From Rodentibacter trehalosifermentans (lineage in GTDB: Bacteria > Pseudomonadota > Gammaproteobacteria > Enterobacterales > Pasteurellaceae): DNA of 58,772 bases. The stretch spans positions 1 through 58,772 of the forward strand of contig NZ_MLHL01000061.1 of the NCBI RefSeq assembly GCF_002000545.1, read 5' to 3'. Made by a program: the position numbers and the translations under genes. The notes under the pieces are model-generated. The model had not been told where the DNA came from, ran no database searches, and saw only the letters and a list, made by a program, of their open reading frames with translations. Shown one piece after another: positions 19,167 through 27,255 of this stretch. How positions within the stretch are numbered: position 1 is the first letter of the stretch; the number at the start of each line of letters is the position of its first letter.

Positions 19167-21106
19167 AAATAAAAAATATTCTAGGTCTTGGAGGGTTGCC
19201 AAATAGTGTTCAAGGAATAACCAAAAAAGCCAAATTAGAAAACTGGCAGAGAAGAAAAAAACAAGGAGCTAAAAATGCTTATGAATATTTACTTTCTACT
19301 TTACCAGATGAAGCTCAAGAAGCCATTCGCCTTAAATTTGCCATTAAAACTGTGGAAAATAAGCCGAAACCGGCATTGCCTCAAGGTCGTGATACGTTAA
19401 ATTTACGAACTTGTAGTGAGAAGCAAATTAATATTTCCGATGCACGTATGGCTGTTGCACGTTATGTGTTGCAACAAGAAGGGACGAAAAAATGTCAACG
19501 GCGAAAATTAGTGCGATTGGTGTGTGATCAGGTGAAACTCAGTACTTTACCGGACGTTGTGCTAGATATGGTGCGTATAGCCAATGCGAAACCGCGCAAT
19601 GGCTTATCTTTAAGTGAACGTACGTTATATGAATGGGTGTTGGCTTATGAGAAAGCGGAAACCGCAGAAGAGCGTTTGAAGTCCCTTGTACCGAAAGCAC
19701 TTGGGCGAAGAAAAAAAGCATGGAATGAACACATTTGGATGCGTGATTTTCTCCCTTTTTATCAAACATTCACCGGGATCACTGTGGCACATGCTTATAA
19801 ACGTTTTATTGCTGCCTATGATGGTGAAAAGCCAAGTCTTCATCAAGTCCGACGTGTGATGAGTGAAGTGCCTGAAATTGTATTGCAACGTGGCAGACTG
19901 ACCGGTGCAGCCTATGCCCAAAAAATGCCGGTAAATCGGCGGGACTGGGAAGTATTTGGACTCTTTGAGATTTATGTAGGGGATGGACATGGTTTTAAAG
20001 CCAAAGTGCGACATCCTGATCATGCTCACGGTTTTCAGCCGGAAGTGACAGCAATTATTGATGGACGCACCCGTTATTTAGTGGGCTGGAGTTTGGCTAA
20101 ATCAGAAAGCGTGATTGCCGTGGGAGACGCACTAAGACATGCGATTGAACGCTACGGATTACCGTTGATTTATTACTCCGATAACGGTGGCGGGGAAAAA
20201 AATAAGCGGTTGGACTGTGAAATCACCGGTTTATTTGCCCGCTTAGGAATTACCCACAAAACCGGACGACCGGGCAATCCACAAGGACGGGGTTTAATTG
20301 AGCGGCTTTGGGAAACTACATTAATTCCCCTCGCCAAAGAATATGAAACCTCGGTGGCGAAAACGGTGGATAAAAGTATGGCGCATTTGATACACCGAAA
20401 AATTGAAAGTGCGGTCAATGCTATTGAAAAAGGCAAAGCATTAACGGCGGAACAGAAACGGTTTTATAACAAGATGCCCCGTTGGGAACAGTTTATTGCT
20501 GATGTTGAGCGGGTGTTTGAAGAATACAACCATACTCCACATAGTGAATTACCGAAAAAAGTCGATGGGAAAAATTTTAGTCCGGCGGAATATCGAGACT
20601 GGATTATGGAACATGAACATCCGGAACGTCGATTACTGACAAGCTTTGAATGTGAGTTGTTATTCCGACCGGAAGAAATTCGTACAGTGGCACGTGGTGA
20701 GATTGAATTGTTTACCAACCGTTATTTCAGCACTGAATTGGCGGAATATCATGGCGATAAAGTACGAGTGGGTTTTGATATTCACGATCCGAGTTATGTG
20801 ATTGTTAAAACAATGGATGGCAGATGGATTTGCCGAGCCGAGTTAAATGGTAACAGAAAAGCAGCTTTTGCACCGAGTGTGATAGAGCAAGCGCGTGAGA
20901 AAAGCATTAAAGCGGCAAATAAACGTCTTGAGAAGAAAATTGAGCGTAATAGCCGTGAGTTACAACCGGTTCATACCATTGAACATCAACCGAGCTTTGA
21001 GTTGCTACTCACCAAAGCCAAACCGAAAGAAGAGCCTACGCCGATTTTCTTAAACAAAGTGGATAAGGAAATATGGGAAGCGGAAAAGAAGTTAGTGAAT
21101 GAGTAA
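19157..21106 (+). CDS. Mu-like DDE transposase (protein A)
   Basis: 649 residues. The N-terminal Mu HTH (residues 5-35) is followed by end-binding domains. The RNase-H-like core has Asp276 (YVGDGHGF), Asp342 (YYSDNGGG) and Glu382 (GRGLIERLW); a C-terminal beta-barrel and a basic tail that would bind B follow. Performs strand transfer of the prophage ends. ATG 19157 lies inside the end of ner (10-bp overlap) and gives a Mu-like N-terminus, so the longer frame from 19121 is rejected. Confidence 0.95.
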   Translation: MWVEIKNILGLGGLPNSVQGITKKAKLENWQRRKKQGAKNAYEYLLSTLPDEAQEAIRLKFAIKTVENKPKPALPQGRDTLNLRTCSEKQINISDARMAVARYVLQQEGTKKCQRRKLVRLVCDQVKLSTLPDVVLDMVRIANAKPRNGLSLSERTLYEWVLAYEKAETAEERLKSLVPKALGRRKKAWNEHIWMRDFLPFYQTFTGITVAHAYKRFIAAYDGEKPSLHQVRRVMSEVPEIVLQRGRLTGAAYAQKMPVNRRDWEVFGLFEIYVGDGHGFKAKVRHPDHAHGFQPEVTAIIDGRTRYLVGWSLAKSESVIAVGDALRHAIERYGLPLIYYSDNGGGEKNKRLDCEITGLFARLGITHKTGRPGNPQGRGLIERLWETTLIPLAKEYETSVAKTVDKSMAHLIHRKIESAVNAIEKGKALTAEQKRFYNKMPRWEQFIADVERVFEEYNHTPHSELPKKVDGKNFSPAEYRDWIMEHEHPERRLLTSFECELLFRPEEIRTVARGEIELFTNRYFSTELAEYHGDKVRVGFDIHDPSYVIVKTMDGRWICRAELNGNRKAAFAPSVIEQAREKSIKAANKRLEKKIERNSRELQPVHTIEHQPSFELLLTKAKPKEEPTPIFLNKVDKEIWEAEKKLVNE

Positions 21107-21116
21107 GGAGTTAAAG

Positions 21117-21446
21117 ATGAATAATCAAGCCAATGAATTAAATCGTGAATTACGTGAATTGCTTTTCCGTTATTTGCGAGTGTGTGATAGCCAAACCGAA
21201 CAAGAAAAAGCGTGCGCTCAACAAATTCTGATACGTGCGACAAAGATTGAAAATGAACTTAACCGGTTCATCGAGGCTGACCCAGAGCTTTGTCGATATT
21301 CGCCTGAACCGCCTTTATCTTATTGGCAGTTTCCGCATCCTTTAAAGGCTTTTTACGAGGAGCAATGCCAAGGTAAATCGCGTCAGCAAATTCTTTTAGA
21401 ATCGCAAGATGACGTTGGCACATTTGCGGATTGTCAGCCTTGCTGA
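21117..21446 (+). CDS. Hypothetical early protein
   Basis: 109 residues, not recognised. A helical N-terminus rich in Asn, Glu and Leu is followed by a Pro/Tyr-rich segment (CRYSPEPPLSYWQFPHPL). ATG 21117 is preferred to 21099 because AAGGAG sits 6-11 bp upstream. The 3' 179 bp overlap a convergent minus-strand gene with its own RBS, so one of the two may be over-extended. Confidence 0.55.
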   Translation: MNNQANELNRELRELLFRYLRVCDSQTEQEKACAQQILIRATKIENELNRFIEADPELCRYSPEPPLSYWQFPHPLKAFYEEQCQGKSRQQILLESQDDVGTFADCQPC

Positions 21447-21639
21447 TCCAGCTAAGGGGTGAATATTGATAGTCTTGCAATTTTTGCACGATGAAATCCG
21501 GAGAGATAGCGGATTGTTCAACAGCAGATTGTAATAAATCTGCCAAGATAGCGCGAAGATACATACATTCATCTTTTAAGCCTTCGATTTCAGTTTCAAG
21601 TTTTGCAAATTTTTTTTCAAGTTCATCAATTCTGGACAT
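21268..21639 (-). CDS. Hypothetical coiled-coil protein on the opposite strand
   Basis: 123 residues, starting MSRIDELEKKFAKLETEIEG, a clear coiled coil to about residue 45, then a helical part ending ANKIKAVQANIDKALGQPR. A good RBS (AAGGAAAT) precedes its ATG. It is the only minus-strand gene between ner and the right end, and would oppose early transcription toward B. It overlaps the 3' end of 21117-21446. Function unknown. Confidence 0.6.
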   Translation of the reverse strand: MSRIDELEKKFAKLETEIEGLKDECMYLRAILADLLQSAVEQSAISPDFIVQKLQDYQYSPLSWISKADNPQMCQRHLAILKEFADAIYLGIAPRKKPLKDAETANKIKAVQANIDKALGQPR

Positions 21640-21689
21640 AGCGATTTCCTTAGCGTGAATGAATTTTACAAATTATAGCGGAGCGAAAA

Positions 21690-22571
21690 ATGAAAAGCCA
21701 AGAATTAAAAGCCTTTATGAAAGCAAACAAAATGAATCAAAAACAAATTGCACAGGCATTGGCGGTGTCGGTGGGGACGGTAAGTCTTTATTTGAATGGG
21801 CAGTATCAAGGGGATGTGCAACGCCTTGATGACAAGGTGGCGGAGTATTTATCACGTCAAGATAAGAAGATTTTGAATGTGCGTTATAACCGTCAATTTG
21901 TGCCGACTTTGTTGGCTCGCAAAGGGATGGAAGCGATGGAAGTTGCTCATACGGAAGGGGAAACCGTGGTGATTTTTGGCGCAGCAGGTTTAGGCAAAAC
22001 CCAGCTATTAAAAGAGTATGTCAAAAACCACTCTTCAGCCATCTTTATTGAAACGGATCCGAGTTACACCACAAAAGTGTTATTGCGCAAAATTGCGGAA
22101 GGCTGTGGCGTGGCGACGCAAGGCTCAAATAATGATGTATTTGAAAAGATCATTGAAAAGTTGGAGGGATCTGAACGTTTATTGGTGATTGATGAGGCGG
22201 AATTGCTTTCAACCCGTTCATTGGAATTTGTGCGCCGCTTGCAGGATAAAACCCAAATTGGCGTGGTGCTTGCGGGTATGCCCCGTTTATTAGTGAATTT
22301 GAGCGGCAAAAATGGCGAGTTGGCTCAGTTACATAGCCGTGTCACCAACCGACTAGATTTAGGCAATGCCTTGCCGGAAAAAGATTTGGCGTTGCTGACC
22401 CAAACTGCTTTAGGGACAGATGAATTTAATGCGGCATTTATTCGGTTTAGTAAAGGCAATGCACGCCGTTTGAGTAACTTAATTAAAGGTGTAGTGCGAT
22501 TGGCAGAGATTAATGAATGCAATATTACTTACGAGATGATTGAAGAATATAGCAAAGTGTTGATGGGTTAA
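21690..22571 (+). CDS. Mu-like transposition protein B (AAA+ target-capture ATPase)
   Basis: 293 residues. An N-terminal XRE-like HTH (MNQKQIAQALAVSVGTVSLYLNG) and an AAA+ ATPase with Walker A FGAAGLGKTQLL, Walker B RLLVIDEAELL and sensor-like LAGMPRL. In Mu, B binds target DNA, activates A and enforces target immunity. RBS GGAGCG about 12 bp upstream of ATG. It follows A with two small genes between. Confidence 0.93.
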   Translation: MKSQELKAFMKANKMNQKQIAQALAVSVGTVSLYLNGQYQGDVQRLDDKVAEYLSRQDKKILNVRYNRQFVPTLLARKGMEAMEVAHTEGETVVIFGAAGLGKTQLLKEYVKNHSSAIFIETDPSYTTKVLLRKIAEGCGVATQGSNNDVFEKIIEKLEGSERLLVIDEAELLSTRSLEFVRRLQDKTQIGVVLAGMPRLLVNLSGKNGELAQLHSRVTNRLDLGNALPEKDLALLTQTALGTDEFNAAFIRFSKGNARRLSNLIKGVVRLAEINECNITYEMIEEYSKVLMG

Positions 22572-22581
22572 GGAGCAGACA

Positions 22582-22791
22582 ATGAGCGAACAAATGAACC
22601 GTGTGGCGTATGCATTAAGACGTGAGGGTGTGCAGATTGTGGCAAGTAAAGACGGGCGTTTCCCTCGTATGGTGATTTTAAATCCTAGCCACCGTTTAAT
22701 GCAGAAAGCAGTGCAAATGACAACTTATAACAATGGCGTAAGAACGGTGCGAAATATGGCAACTGAACAAGGTGTAACGGTGTATTGGTAA
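22582..22791 (+). CDS. Hypothetical small early protein
   Basis: 69 residues, not recognised. Basic; a likely alpha/beta domain (YALRREGVQIVASKDGRFPRM). RBS AAGGAG, 10 bp after B and 9 bp before the next gene, so it belongs to the tight early operon. Confidence 0.65.
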   Translation: MSEQMNRVAYALRREGVQIVASKDGRFPRMVILNPSHRLMQKAVQMTTYNNGVRTVRNMATEQGVTVYW

Positions 22792-22800
22792 GGAGGAATA

Positions 22801-22992
22801 ATGGCACGTCGTCAAATTTATGCCGTCTATCGGGGTGAAGAGAACTTAGGCGACGGCACAGCGGAAGAATTAGCAAAGAAACTGGGCGTACGCCCGAAAA
22901 CAGTACAAAGCATGAGCGCACAAAAAGGTGCGTGGCGGAAACAATCCAATAAACGGTTAATTGTGATCAAACTAGATAAAGAAGAGGTGTAA
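22801..22992 (+). CDS. Hypothetical small protein with HTH-like segment
   Basis: 63 residues. TAEELAKKLGVRPKTVQSM reads as a helix-turn-helix, so it may bind DNA. RBS AAGGAGG. Function unknown. Confidence 0.65.
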   Translation: MARRQIYAVYRGEENLGDGTAEELAKKLGVRPKTVQSMSAQKGAWRKQSNKRLIVIKLDKEEV

Positions 22993-22994
22993 AA

Positions 22995-23615
22995 ATGGCA
23001 AAAGTAGTGATTGAAGGTAAAACCTATTGGCGTGATGCCAAGGGCAATTTAACGCCGGATGAATTAGTAAAAGAGATTGATAAAGAGCGTGATGCCTTGG
23101 TGTTGGAATGGATTGGCAAAGGCAAAACAGTCAGCCAAGCCATTGGCGAATTTAAAGGCGGGATTTTTGATGATATTCAGGCGTTTATTGAACTCTCTGC
23201 GGAAAAATATCAAGCCAAAGTGGGCGGTACAAAAGGCAATATCACGTTATTTAGCTATGACGGTAAATATAAAATTCAGCGTGCCATCAATGATCATCTG
23301 CAATTTGATGAACGTATTCAAGCGGCGAAAGTGTTGATTGATGAATGTTTAAGTGAATGGTCGGAAGGCTCTCGCCCTGAATTAAAAGCCTTAATTGAAC
23401 GTGCTTTTGACGTGGATAAAGAAGGCAATTTAAACACTTCTCGCATTTTAGGTTTACGCCGTGTGGATATTCAAGATGCACGCTGGCAGAACGCCATGCA
23501 AGCCATTAGCGAAAGTGTGCAAGTGGTGAGTTCTAAAGCCTATGTGCGGCTTTATGAGCGGGTGGGCGAAAGCGATCAGTATGTGCCGATTGCGTTAGAT
23601 GTGGCGGGGGTGTAG
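22995..23615 (+). CDS. DUF3164 family protein
   Basis: 206 residues, largely helical, starting VVIEGKTYWRDAKGNLTPDELVKEIDKERD, which I recognise as the DUF3164 pattern found in the early region of Mu-like phages. It occupies roughly the position of Mu gam (host nuclease inhibitor), but no Gam similarity is evident. RBS AGAGGTG. Confidence 0.75.
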   Translation: MAKVVIEGKTYWRDAKGNLTPDELVKEIDKERDALVLEWIGKGKTVSQAIGEFKGGIFDDIQAFIELSAEKYQAKVGGTKGNITLFSYDGKYKIQRAINDHLQFDERIQAAKVLIDECLSEWSEGSRPELKALIERAFDVDKEGNLNTSRILGLRRVDIQDARWQNAMQAISESVQVVSSKAYVRLYERVGESDQYVPIALDVAGV

Positions 23616-23617
23616 GG

Positions 23618-23695
23618 ATGATTTATTTTGTCATTAGCCTTGCAATGATATTGATATTTCTTGGTTGGTTGGCTTATTTGGGGTCTAGAGAGTAA
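23618..23695 (+). CDS. 25-residue single-helix membrane peptide
   Basis: ATG 23618 is preceded by TAGGG and follows the DUF3164 stop by 2 bp. The product is almost entirely one transmembrane helix (residues 2-21) ending G-S-R-E. Small membrane peptides in this part of Mu-like phages are sometimes lytic (Mu kil-like), but there is no similarity to support a role. Confidence 0.45.
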   Translation: MIYFVISLAMILIFLGWLAYLGSRE

Positions 23696-23718
23696 ATATA
23701 AAACCCTTTTCAACGCTC

Positions 23719-23758
23719 TTTAAACTCGCTTTAAGGGGCGTTTATAAAGTGTTTTAAC
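23719..23758. repeat. Intergenic hairpin with TTTAAA-type repeats
   Basis: TTTAAA (23719), TTTAAG (23730), TTTATA (23741) and TTTAAC (23753) occur at 11-, 11- and 12-bp steps. Flanking AACGC (23712-23716) and GCGTT (23738-23742) can pair to form a stem. Confidence 0.55.
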
Positions 23759-23770
23759 CCATAGGAGAAA

Positions 23771-23944
23771 ATGATGATTTACAGCGTAAACATTAATGCC
23801 ATCTGTGATTTTGATACAGAGGCAGAAAATGAAGAAGACGCAAAAGCCTACGCTATCGAAATATTCAATGAGATAGCCGAGCAATATGGCGTTGATTTTA
23901 AATTTAGAATTAATTATGCACTACCAAAAGAAGAGGATGAGTAA
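23771..23944 (+). CDS. Hypothetical small acidic protein
   Basis: 57 residues: a beta strand (YSVNINAICDF), then AENEEDAKAYAIEIFNEIAE and a second strand pair, resembling small DpnD/PcfM-like or phage alpha-beta proteins. RBS TAGGAGAAA. The start is one of two adjacent ATG codons. The stop overlaps the next ATG (TAATG). Confidence 0.6.
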   Translation: MMIYSVNINAICDFDTEAENEEDAKAYAIEIFNEIAEQYGVDFKFRINYALPKEEDE

Positions 23945-24141
23945 TGAATAAAAACATCAATAAATTCGACCGCTTTAAGTATTACAGCTCACAAGCGGCA
24001 AAAAATGAGCGTAAAGGCAAATTACAGGACGCTAAAGAGCAATGGGCAATCGCAGAATTAAATGCGCCGGGCGTTAAAAATAAGGCATGGTGCAAGCATC
24101 GTGCCGCATTTTGTGAACGTGTATTGAGAGAACCGTTTTAG
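23944..24141 (+). CDS. ANR-family transcriptional regulator-like protein
   Basis: 65 residues with the ANR pattern: YYSSQAAKNERKGKLQDAKEQWAIAELNA followed by NKAWCKHRAAFCERV. ANR proteins in enteric pathogens and phages negatively regulate AraC-type activators. Here it may modulate phage or host regulation. Translationally coupled to the previous gene. Confidence 0.75.
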   Translation: MNKNINKFDRFKYYSSQAAKNERKGKLQDAKEQWAIAELNAPGVKNKAWCKHRAAFCERVLREPF

Positions 24142-24150
24142 GAGAATTTT

Positions 24151-24309
24151 ATGAGTGATTATATCGTACGTCTGTATGACGTCATTGAAGTAAAAATGAG
24201 AGCTGAAAGTTTAGAACAAGCGATTGAACTTTGTGATTTAAACACCGCACCGCAGTTAACGGGTGTGATTGTAGAAATTGACAATGTGATTGAGGGGGAA
24301 GAAGTATGA
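24151..24309 (+). CDS. Hypothetical small protein
   Basis: 52 residues with beta-alpha-beta character (IVRLYDVIEVKMRAESLEQAIEL). RBS TAGGAGAA. Its stop overlaps the ATG of the next gene (GTATGA). Related in style to 23771-23944. Function unknown. Confidence 0.55.
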   Translation: MSDYIVRLYDVIEVKMRAESLEQAIELCDLNTAPQLTGVIVEIDNVIEGEEV

Positions 24310-24476
24310 AAAAAACAGATATAGCCCAGCAAATTGTCGATATTCAAACTTTATTAGAAATTGCCAAAGATAATGTGTTGGAAGAGAAAAATAATGATGC
24401 GTTGAAATTATTGCATCGGGCAAGTCGGGAAATGAAATCAGTGGCGTGGAAGGTTGCGCCGGTGTTGGGGGAATGA
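24306..24476 (+). CDS. Hypothetical small helical protein
   Basis: 56 residues, all helical (DIAQQIVDIQTLLEIAKDNV ... LHRASREMKSVAWKV). Overlaps its upstream neighbour by 4 bp with the SD GGGGGAAG inside it. Function unknown. Confidence 0.55.
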   Translation: MKKTDIAQQIVDIQTLLEIAKDNVLEEKNNDALKLLHRASREMKSVAWKVAPVLGE

Positions 24477-24478
24477 GG

Positions 24479-24856
24479 ATGAACAATGCAAAGCATTATT
24501 TAGTGACATTAGAAATTAATGTAACAACGGCAGAGGATGATTTGACATTTAATGTCAGCGCAGCATATCGAAATCATCCGAATAATTATGTTAAGGATAT
24601 GATGAATTTAATGATGTTCAAATTGGTTGCTGTTGTCCGTGCCGGTTGGTTAGCACTTGAACGTGTTGATCCAAACATTGAGTCCGTATTTTCACACAAA
24701 TTACATTTTGATTTTAAACAATGTACTGATGATGAATGGGAAGTAAGCGCTGAAACTGAAATTAAGGATATCATCGGACGAACTTTAATTGATTTAAGTA
24801 AGCGTATTTTTATGGAAGATCCAAGGATTGATGAGCTTATCGCATTAGCTGATTAA
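24479..24856 (+). CDS. Hypothetical early protein
   Basis: 125 residues, alpha/beta, not recognised. Contains a segment (HLHFDFKQCTDDEWEVSAETE) with alternating strands. ATG 24479 is preferred because GGGGG ends 7 bp upstream; 24473 is possible. Directly followed by a direct repeat that recurs after 25871. Confidence 0.55.
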   Translation: MNNAKHYLVTLEINVTTAEDDLTFNVSAAYRNHPNNYVKDMMNLMMFKLVAVVRAGWLALERVDPNIESVFSHKLHFDFKQCTDDEWEVSAETEIKDIIGRTLIDLSKRIFMEDPRIDELIALAD

Positions 24857-24908
24857 AACCCATTTACAGCCCATTTACCACATCAAGTGGGCTGAATAAT
24901 GTGTTTTA
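24855..24908. repeat. 54-bp direct repeat, copy A (hairpin)
   Basis: Starts AAAACCCATTTACAGCCCAT and ends AGTGGGCTGAATAATG then TGTTTTA. CAGCCCA and TGGGCTG form a 7-bp stem. Copy B is at 25870-25927 and the two flank a two-gene cassette. Confidence 0.8.
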
Positions 24909-24921
24909 CGACAGGAGAAAA

Positions 24922-25626
24922 ATGAAAAGCAACAAAGACAAACTGCTTAGGAAAATCAAAAAACTACTGGCATTGAGTAAATCAACTAATCCACATGAAG
25001 CGGCAAGTGCGTTAGCTATGGCACAAAAACTAATGGCAGAAAACCGGATTAATCAAGCACAGGTTGAATTTAGTCAAGCTCATACAAAGCAAAAAACTGC
25101 GATTAAATCAGCCCGCTATGTACACATGTTAATCGCAATAGTTAAAAAAGCATTCGGCGTAGATGCGTATCTTTGTAATCAATATCCTGGGGAAGATTGG
25201 TGTGAAAATAAGATGCATATCGTATTTTTCGGTATAGATGAGCGTCCTGAAGTTGCGTCATATTGTTTTGATGTGTTGTATCGCAAATTGCAAACTGCAC
25301 GTAAAGCGTTCTTAGATACGCAAAGCAAACGCCTGAAACGCAGTACACTTATTTCACGGGGTGACCGTTTTTGTGAGGGATGGGTTGTCGGCGTGAATCA
25401 AAATGTGAAGCAATTTGCAATGACACCGGAAGAAAAACAAAAAGTGGATCACTATAAAACCTCAATATTTGAGAATGAAAAGTGGAGTGAACTCAAAGTG
25501 CGATCAGCCGGTGACACGAGAGATTACGGTGCATCACAAAGCGCAGGCTACAGACAAGGACAACAAGTTACACTGAATCATGGTGTAAACGGGAAAGAAA
25601 CAGTTAAATTAGGAGTAAAACAATGA
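24922..25626 (+). CDS. DUF2786 domain protein
   Basis: 234 residues. The N-terminal DUF2786 helix pair (KIKKLLALSKSTNPHEAASALAMAQKLM) is about 45 residues. A C-terminal domain contains YLCNQYPGEDWCENKMHIVFFG and a Gly/Ser-rich tail (DYGASQSAGYRQGQQV). Common in phages and plasmids with unknown role. ATG 24922 follows AGGAGAAAA. Confidence 0.8.
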   Translation: MKSNKDKLLRKIKKLLALSKSTNPHEAASALAMAQKLMAENRINQAQVEFSQAHTKQKTAIKSARYVHMLIAIVKKAFGVDAYLCNQYPGEDWCENKMHIVFFGIDERPEVASYCFDVLYRKLQTARKAFLDTQSKRLKRSTLISRGDRFCEGWVVGVNQNVKQFAMTPEEKQKVDHYKTSIFENEKWSELKVRSAGDTRDYGASQSAGYRQGQQVTLNHGVNGKETVKLGVKQ

Positions 25627-25871
25627 CAGAGCAGATTTATGAATTTAAACAGGTGACAGATATTTTGGTGCTTGATGATAAGCAGTTTGAACGATTCTTA
25701 GCGGATTTTAAAGAATGGTTTCGCTTTCAAAAACAGGTTCGCACTGATGTAGAAAAGCTAAGAAAAATAGGGATTAATATCACGGTAGCGGATGTGATTC
25801 GTTGGAAAGATGATGCTCTCATCGGCGTGGGTAAAATTACGATTGATGTACAAAAGGCACGGGATTATTAA
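25623..25871 (+). CDS. Hypothetical small protein
   Basis: 82 residues. Helical middle (KQFERFLADFKEWFRFQKQVRTDVEKL) and a short strand-rich end. Overlaps the DUF2786 stop by 4 bp (ATGA), so the two form one translational unit within the repeat-bounded cassette. Confidence 0.6.
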   Translation: MTEQIYEFKQVTDILVLDDKQFERFLADFKEWFRFQKQVRTDVEKLRKIGINITVADVIRWKDDALIGVGKITIDVQKARDY

Positions 25872-25951
25872 AACCCATTTACAGCCCATTTTAACCGCAC
25901 TTTAAGTGGGCTGAATAATGTGTTTTAAATATGATTTAAACGAGGTTTAAA
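25870..25951. repeat. Direct repeat copy B plus TTTAAA array
   Basis: Copy B of the 24855 repeat (25870-25927) differs mainly in the loop, where it has acquired a USS (ACCGCACTT, 25894-25902). It runs into TTTAAA at 25924, 25935 and 25946 (11-bp steps), the last just before ATG 25953. Confidence 0.8.
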
Positions 25952-25952
25952 G

Positions 25953-26438
25953 ATGAAATGTAAATGCCCTGCTTGTGGGGCGGTGCTATCGCTTGATGTG
26001 TTGTTACAGCATGAACAAGCAACACAGGCGGTGATGACGGCAATGCAATTTAACGGTGAATTTGGGCGGTTAGCTGTGCAGTATTTGGCACTATTTCGCC
26101 CGGGAACGTCAGCCCTTGCGATGAATCGTGTCGCAAAGTTATTGGGGGAATTAATGACTTTAGTCCAACAGGGCGAATTTTCCCGCAACGGGCAGGTTTA
26201 TGCTGCACCTCTAGATGCATGGATTTATGGGTTTAACACGGTGCTTAATGGTCGTCATAATATTAAACGCCCATTAGTCGGGCATGCTTATTTGTTGGAA
26301 GTGATGAGTAAATGGCAAGGGCAATCCCTTGAGCCGGCAATAAACGTTGCGGCGAAATCCCATCAACAGGCTCCATTAAGCAGTAAAACCGGTCAGGCAT
26401 TGGCGAATTTAGCGGAGTTTGCAAATGGAAAAGGATGA
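25953..26438 (+). CDS. Hypothetical zinc-finger-like protein
   Basis: 161 residues. The N-terminus MKCKCPACGAVLSLDVLL has a C-x-C-x2-C knuckle, and the rest is helical with a low-complexity tail. Typical of the gene just before gemA in Pasteurellaceae Mu-like prophages, but no function is known. It overlaps the next gene by 14 bp. Confidence 0.7.
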   Translation: MKCKCPACGAVLSLDVLLQHEQATQAVMTAMQFNGEFGRLAVQYLALFRPGTSALAMNRVAKLLGELMTLVQQGEFSRNGQVYAAPLDAWIYGFNTVLNGRHNIKRPLVGHAYLLEVMSKWQGQSLEPAINVAAKSHQQAPLSSKTGQALANLAEFANGKG

Positions 26439-26799
26439 TTGGTTAAATGCTGTCATTGCAAAAGGGCTAATGGGGCTTGTGACGCTAAGATTACCCAATA
26501 CGCCACCGGAAGAAATCATTGTAAAAACGGCTCAAGTGTGGGTATTGGCTCTCACCAAGGGGATGGGTACTAAGTGGGTAAAAGAGCGGGATAAACCTCG
26601 CATTGAGAAAGCCTTTATGCGACTTTATGCAGAGTGCGACAGATTTCCTAATCCTAAAATGTTGGTTGAGCGTTTACCGAAAGATTACCCTGAAACATTA
26701 ATGATTGAGCGGAAAATGACTGAAGAAGATCGCAAACGTAACAATGAAATGTGTCAAAAATTACGAGAAATCTTAACGGGGGTCAAAATAAATGCTTAA
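26425..26799 (+). CDS. Hypothetical protein preceding gemA
   Basis: 124 residues, helical. Contains VWVLALTKGMGTKWVKERDKPRIEKAF and a charged C-terminus. ATG 26425 lies inside the previous gene's end; the frame also allows TTG 26419. The stop overlaps the gemA start region by 8 bp. Unknown. Confidence 0.65.
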   Translation: MEKDDWLNAVIAKGLMGLVTLRLPNTPPEEIIVKTAQVWVLALTKGMGTKWVKERDKPRIEKAFMRLYAECDRFPNPKMLVERLPKDYPETLMIERKMTEEDRKRNNEMCQKLREILTGVKINA

Positions 26800-27196
26800 T
26801 CGTAAAAGTTTAATGGCTAAGATCCATATCGGTAAAAAACAGTTGGGGCTTGATGAAGAAACTTATCGTCAATTCCTTGCCAATCTTACGGGTAAAAGCA
26901 GTTGTGCGGCAATGGCGGCAGAGGAATTACACAAGGTATTGGGAGAAATGGTGAAGAAAGGCTTTAAAGCACAGTCAAAATTTTGGGGAAACCGCCCAGT
27001 ACCAAAGGAAGATAAGAAAGTTTATTTGGCAAAAATTACCGCACTTTTGGCAAAACACGGCTTACCAAAGGAATATGCAGATGGTATTGCTAAACGTTCC
27101 TTTAAAGTGGATTTTGTGCATTGGTTGCACCCTTGGCAGTTGAAAAAGGTGGTGCAGATGTTGTCGGTGTATGATCGCAATAAAAAGGCGTTGTGA
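26792..27196 (+). CDS. GemA/gp16-like regulatory protein
   Basis: 134 residues matching the Mu gp16 (GemA, DUF1018) family: IHIGKKQLGLDEETYRQFLANLTGKSS at the N-terminus and FVHWLHPWQLKKVVQML near the C-terminus. In Mu, GemA alters host gene expression and DNA topology after induction. Last gene of the early block, followed by a terminator. ATG 26813 is an alternative start. Confidence 0.85.
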   Translation: MLNRKSLMAKIHIGKKQLGLDEETYRQFLANLTGKSSCAAMAAEELHKVLGEMVKKGFKAQSKFWGNRPVPKEDKKVYLAKITALLAKHGLPKEYADGIAKRSFKVDFVHWLHPWQLKKVVQMLSVYDRNKKAL

Positions 27197-27218
27197 AAAT
27201 GGGTAGGTAGGTGTAAAT

Positions 27219-27242
27219 TAAAGGCTCTTTTGAGCCTTTTTT
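27219..27242 (+). terminator. Terminator closing the early operon
   Basis: AAGGCTC-TTTT-GAGCCTT followed by T6, directly upstream of the exported-protein gene. Confidence 0.85.
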
Positions 27243-27255
27243 ATTGGAGAAAATA

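Noticed and set aside
22995..23615. Mu Gam nuclease inhibitor
   Set aside because: Position is right but the sequence fits DUF3164, not Gam.
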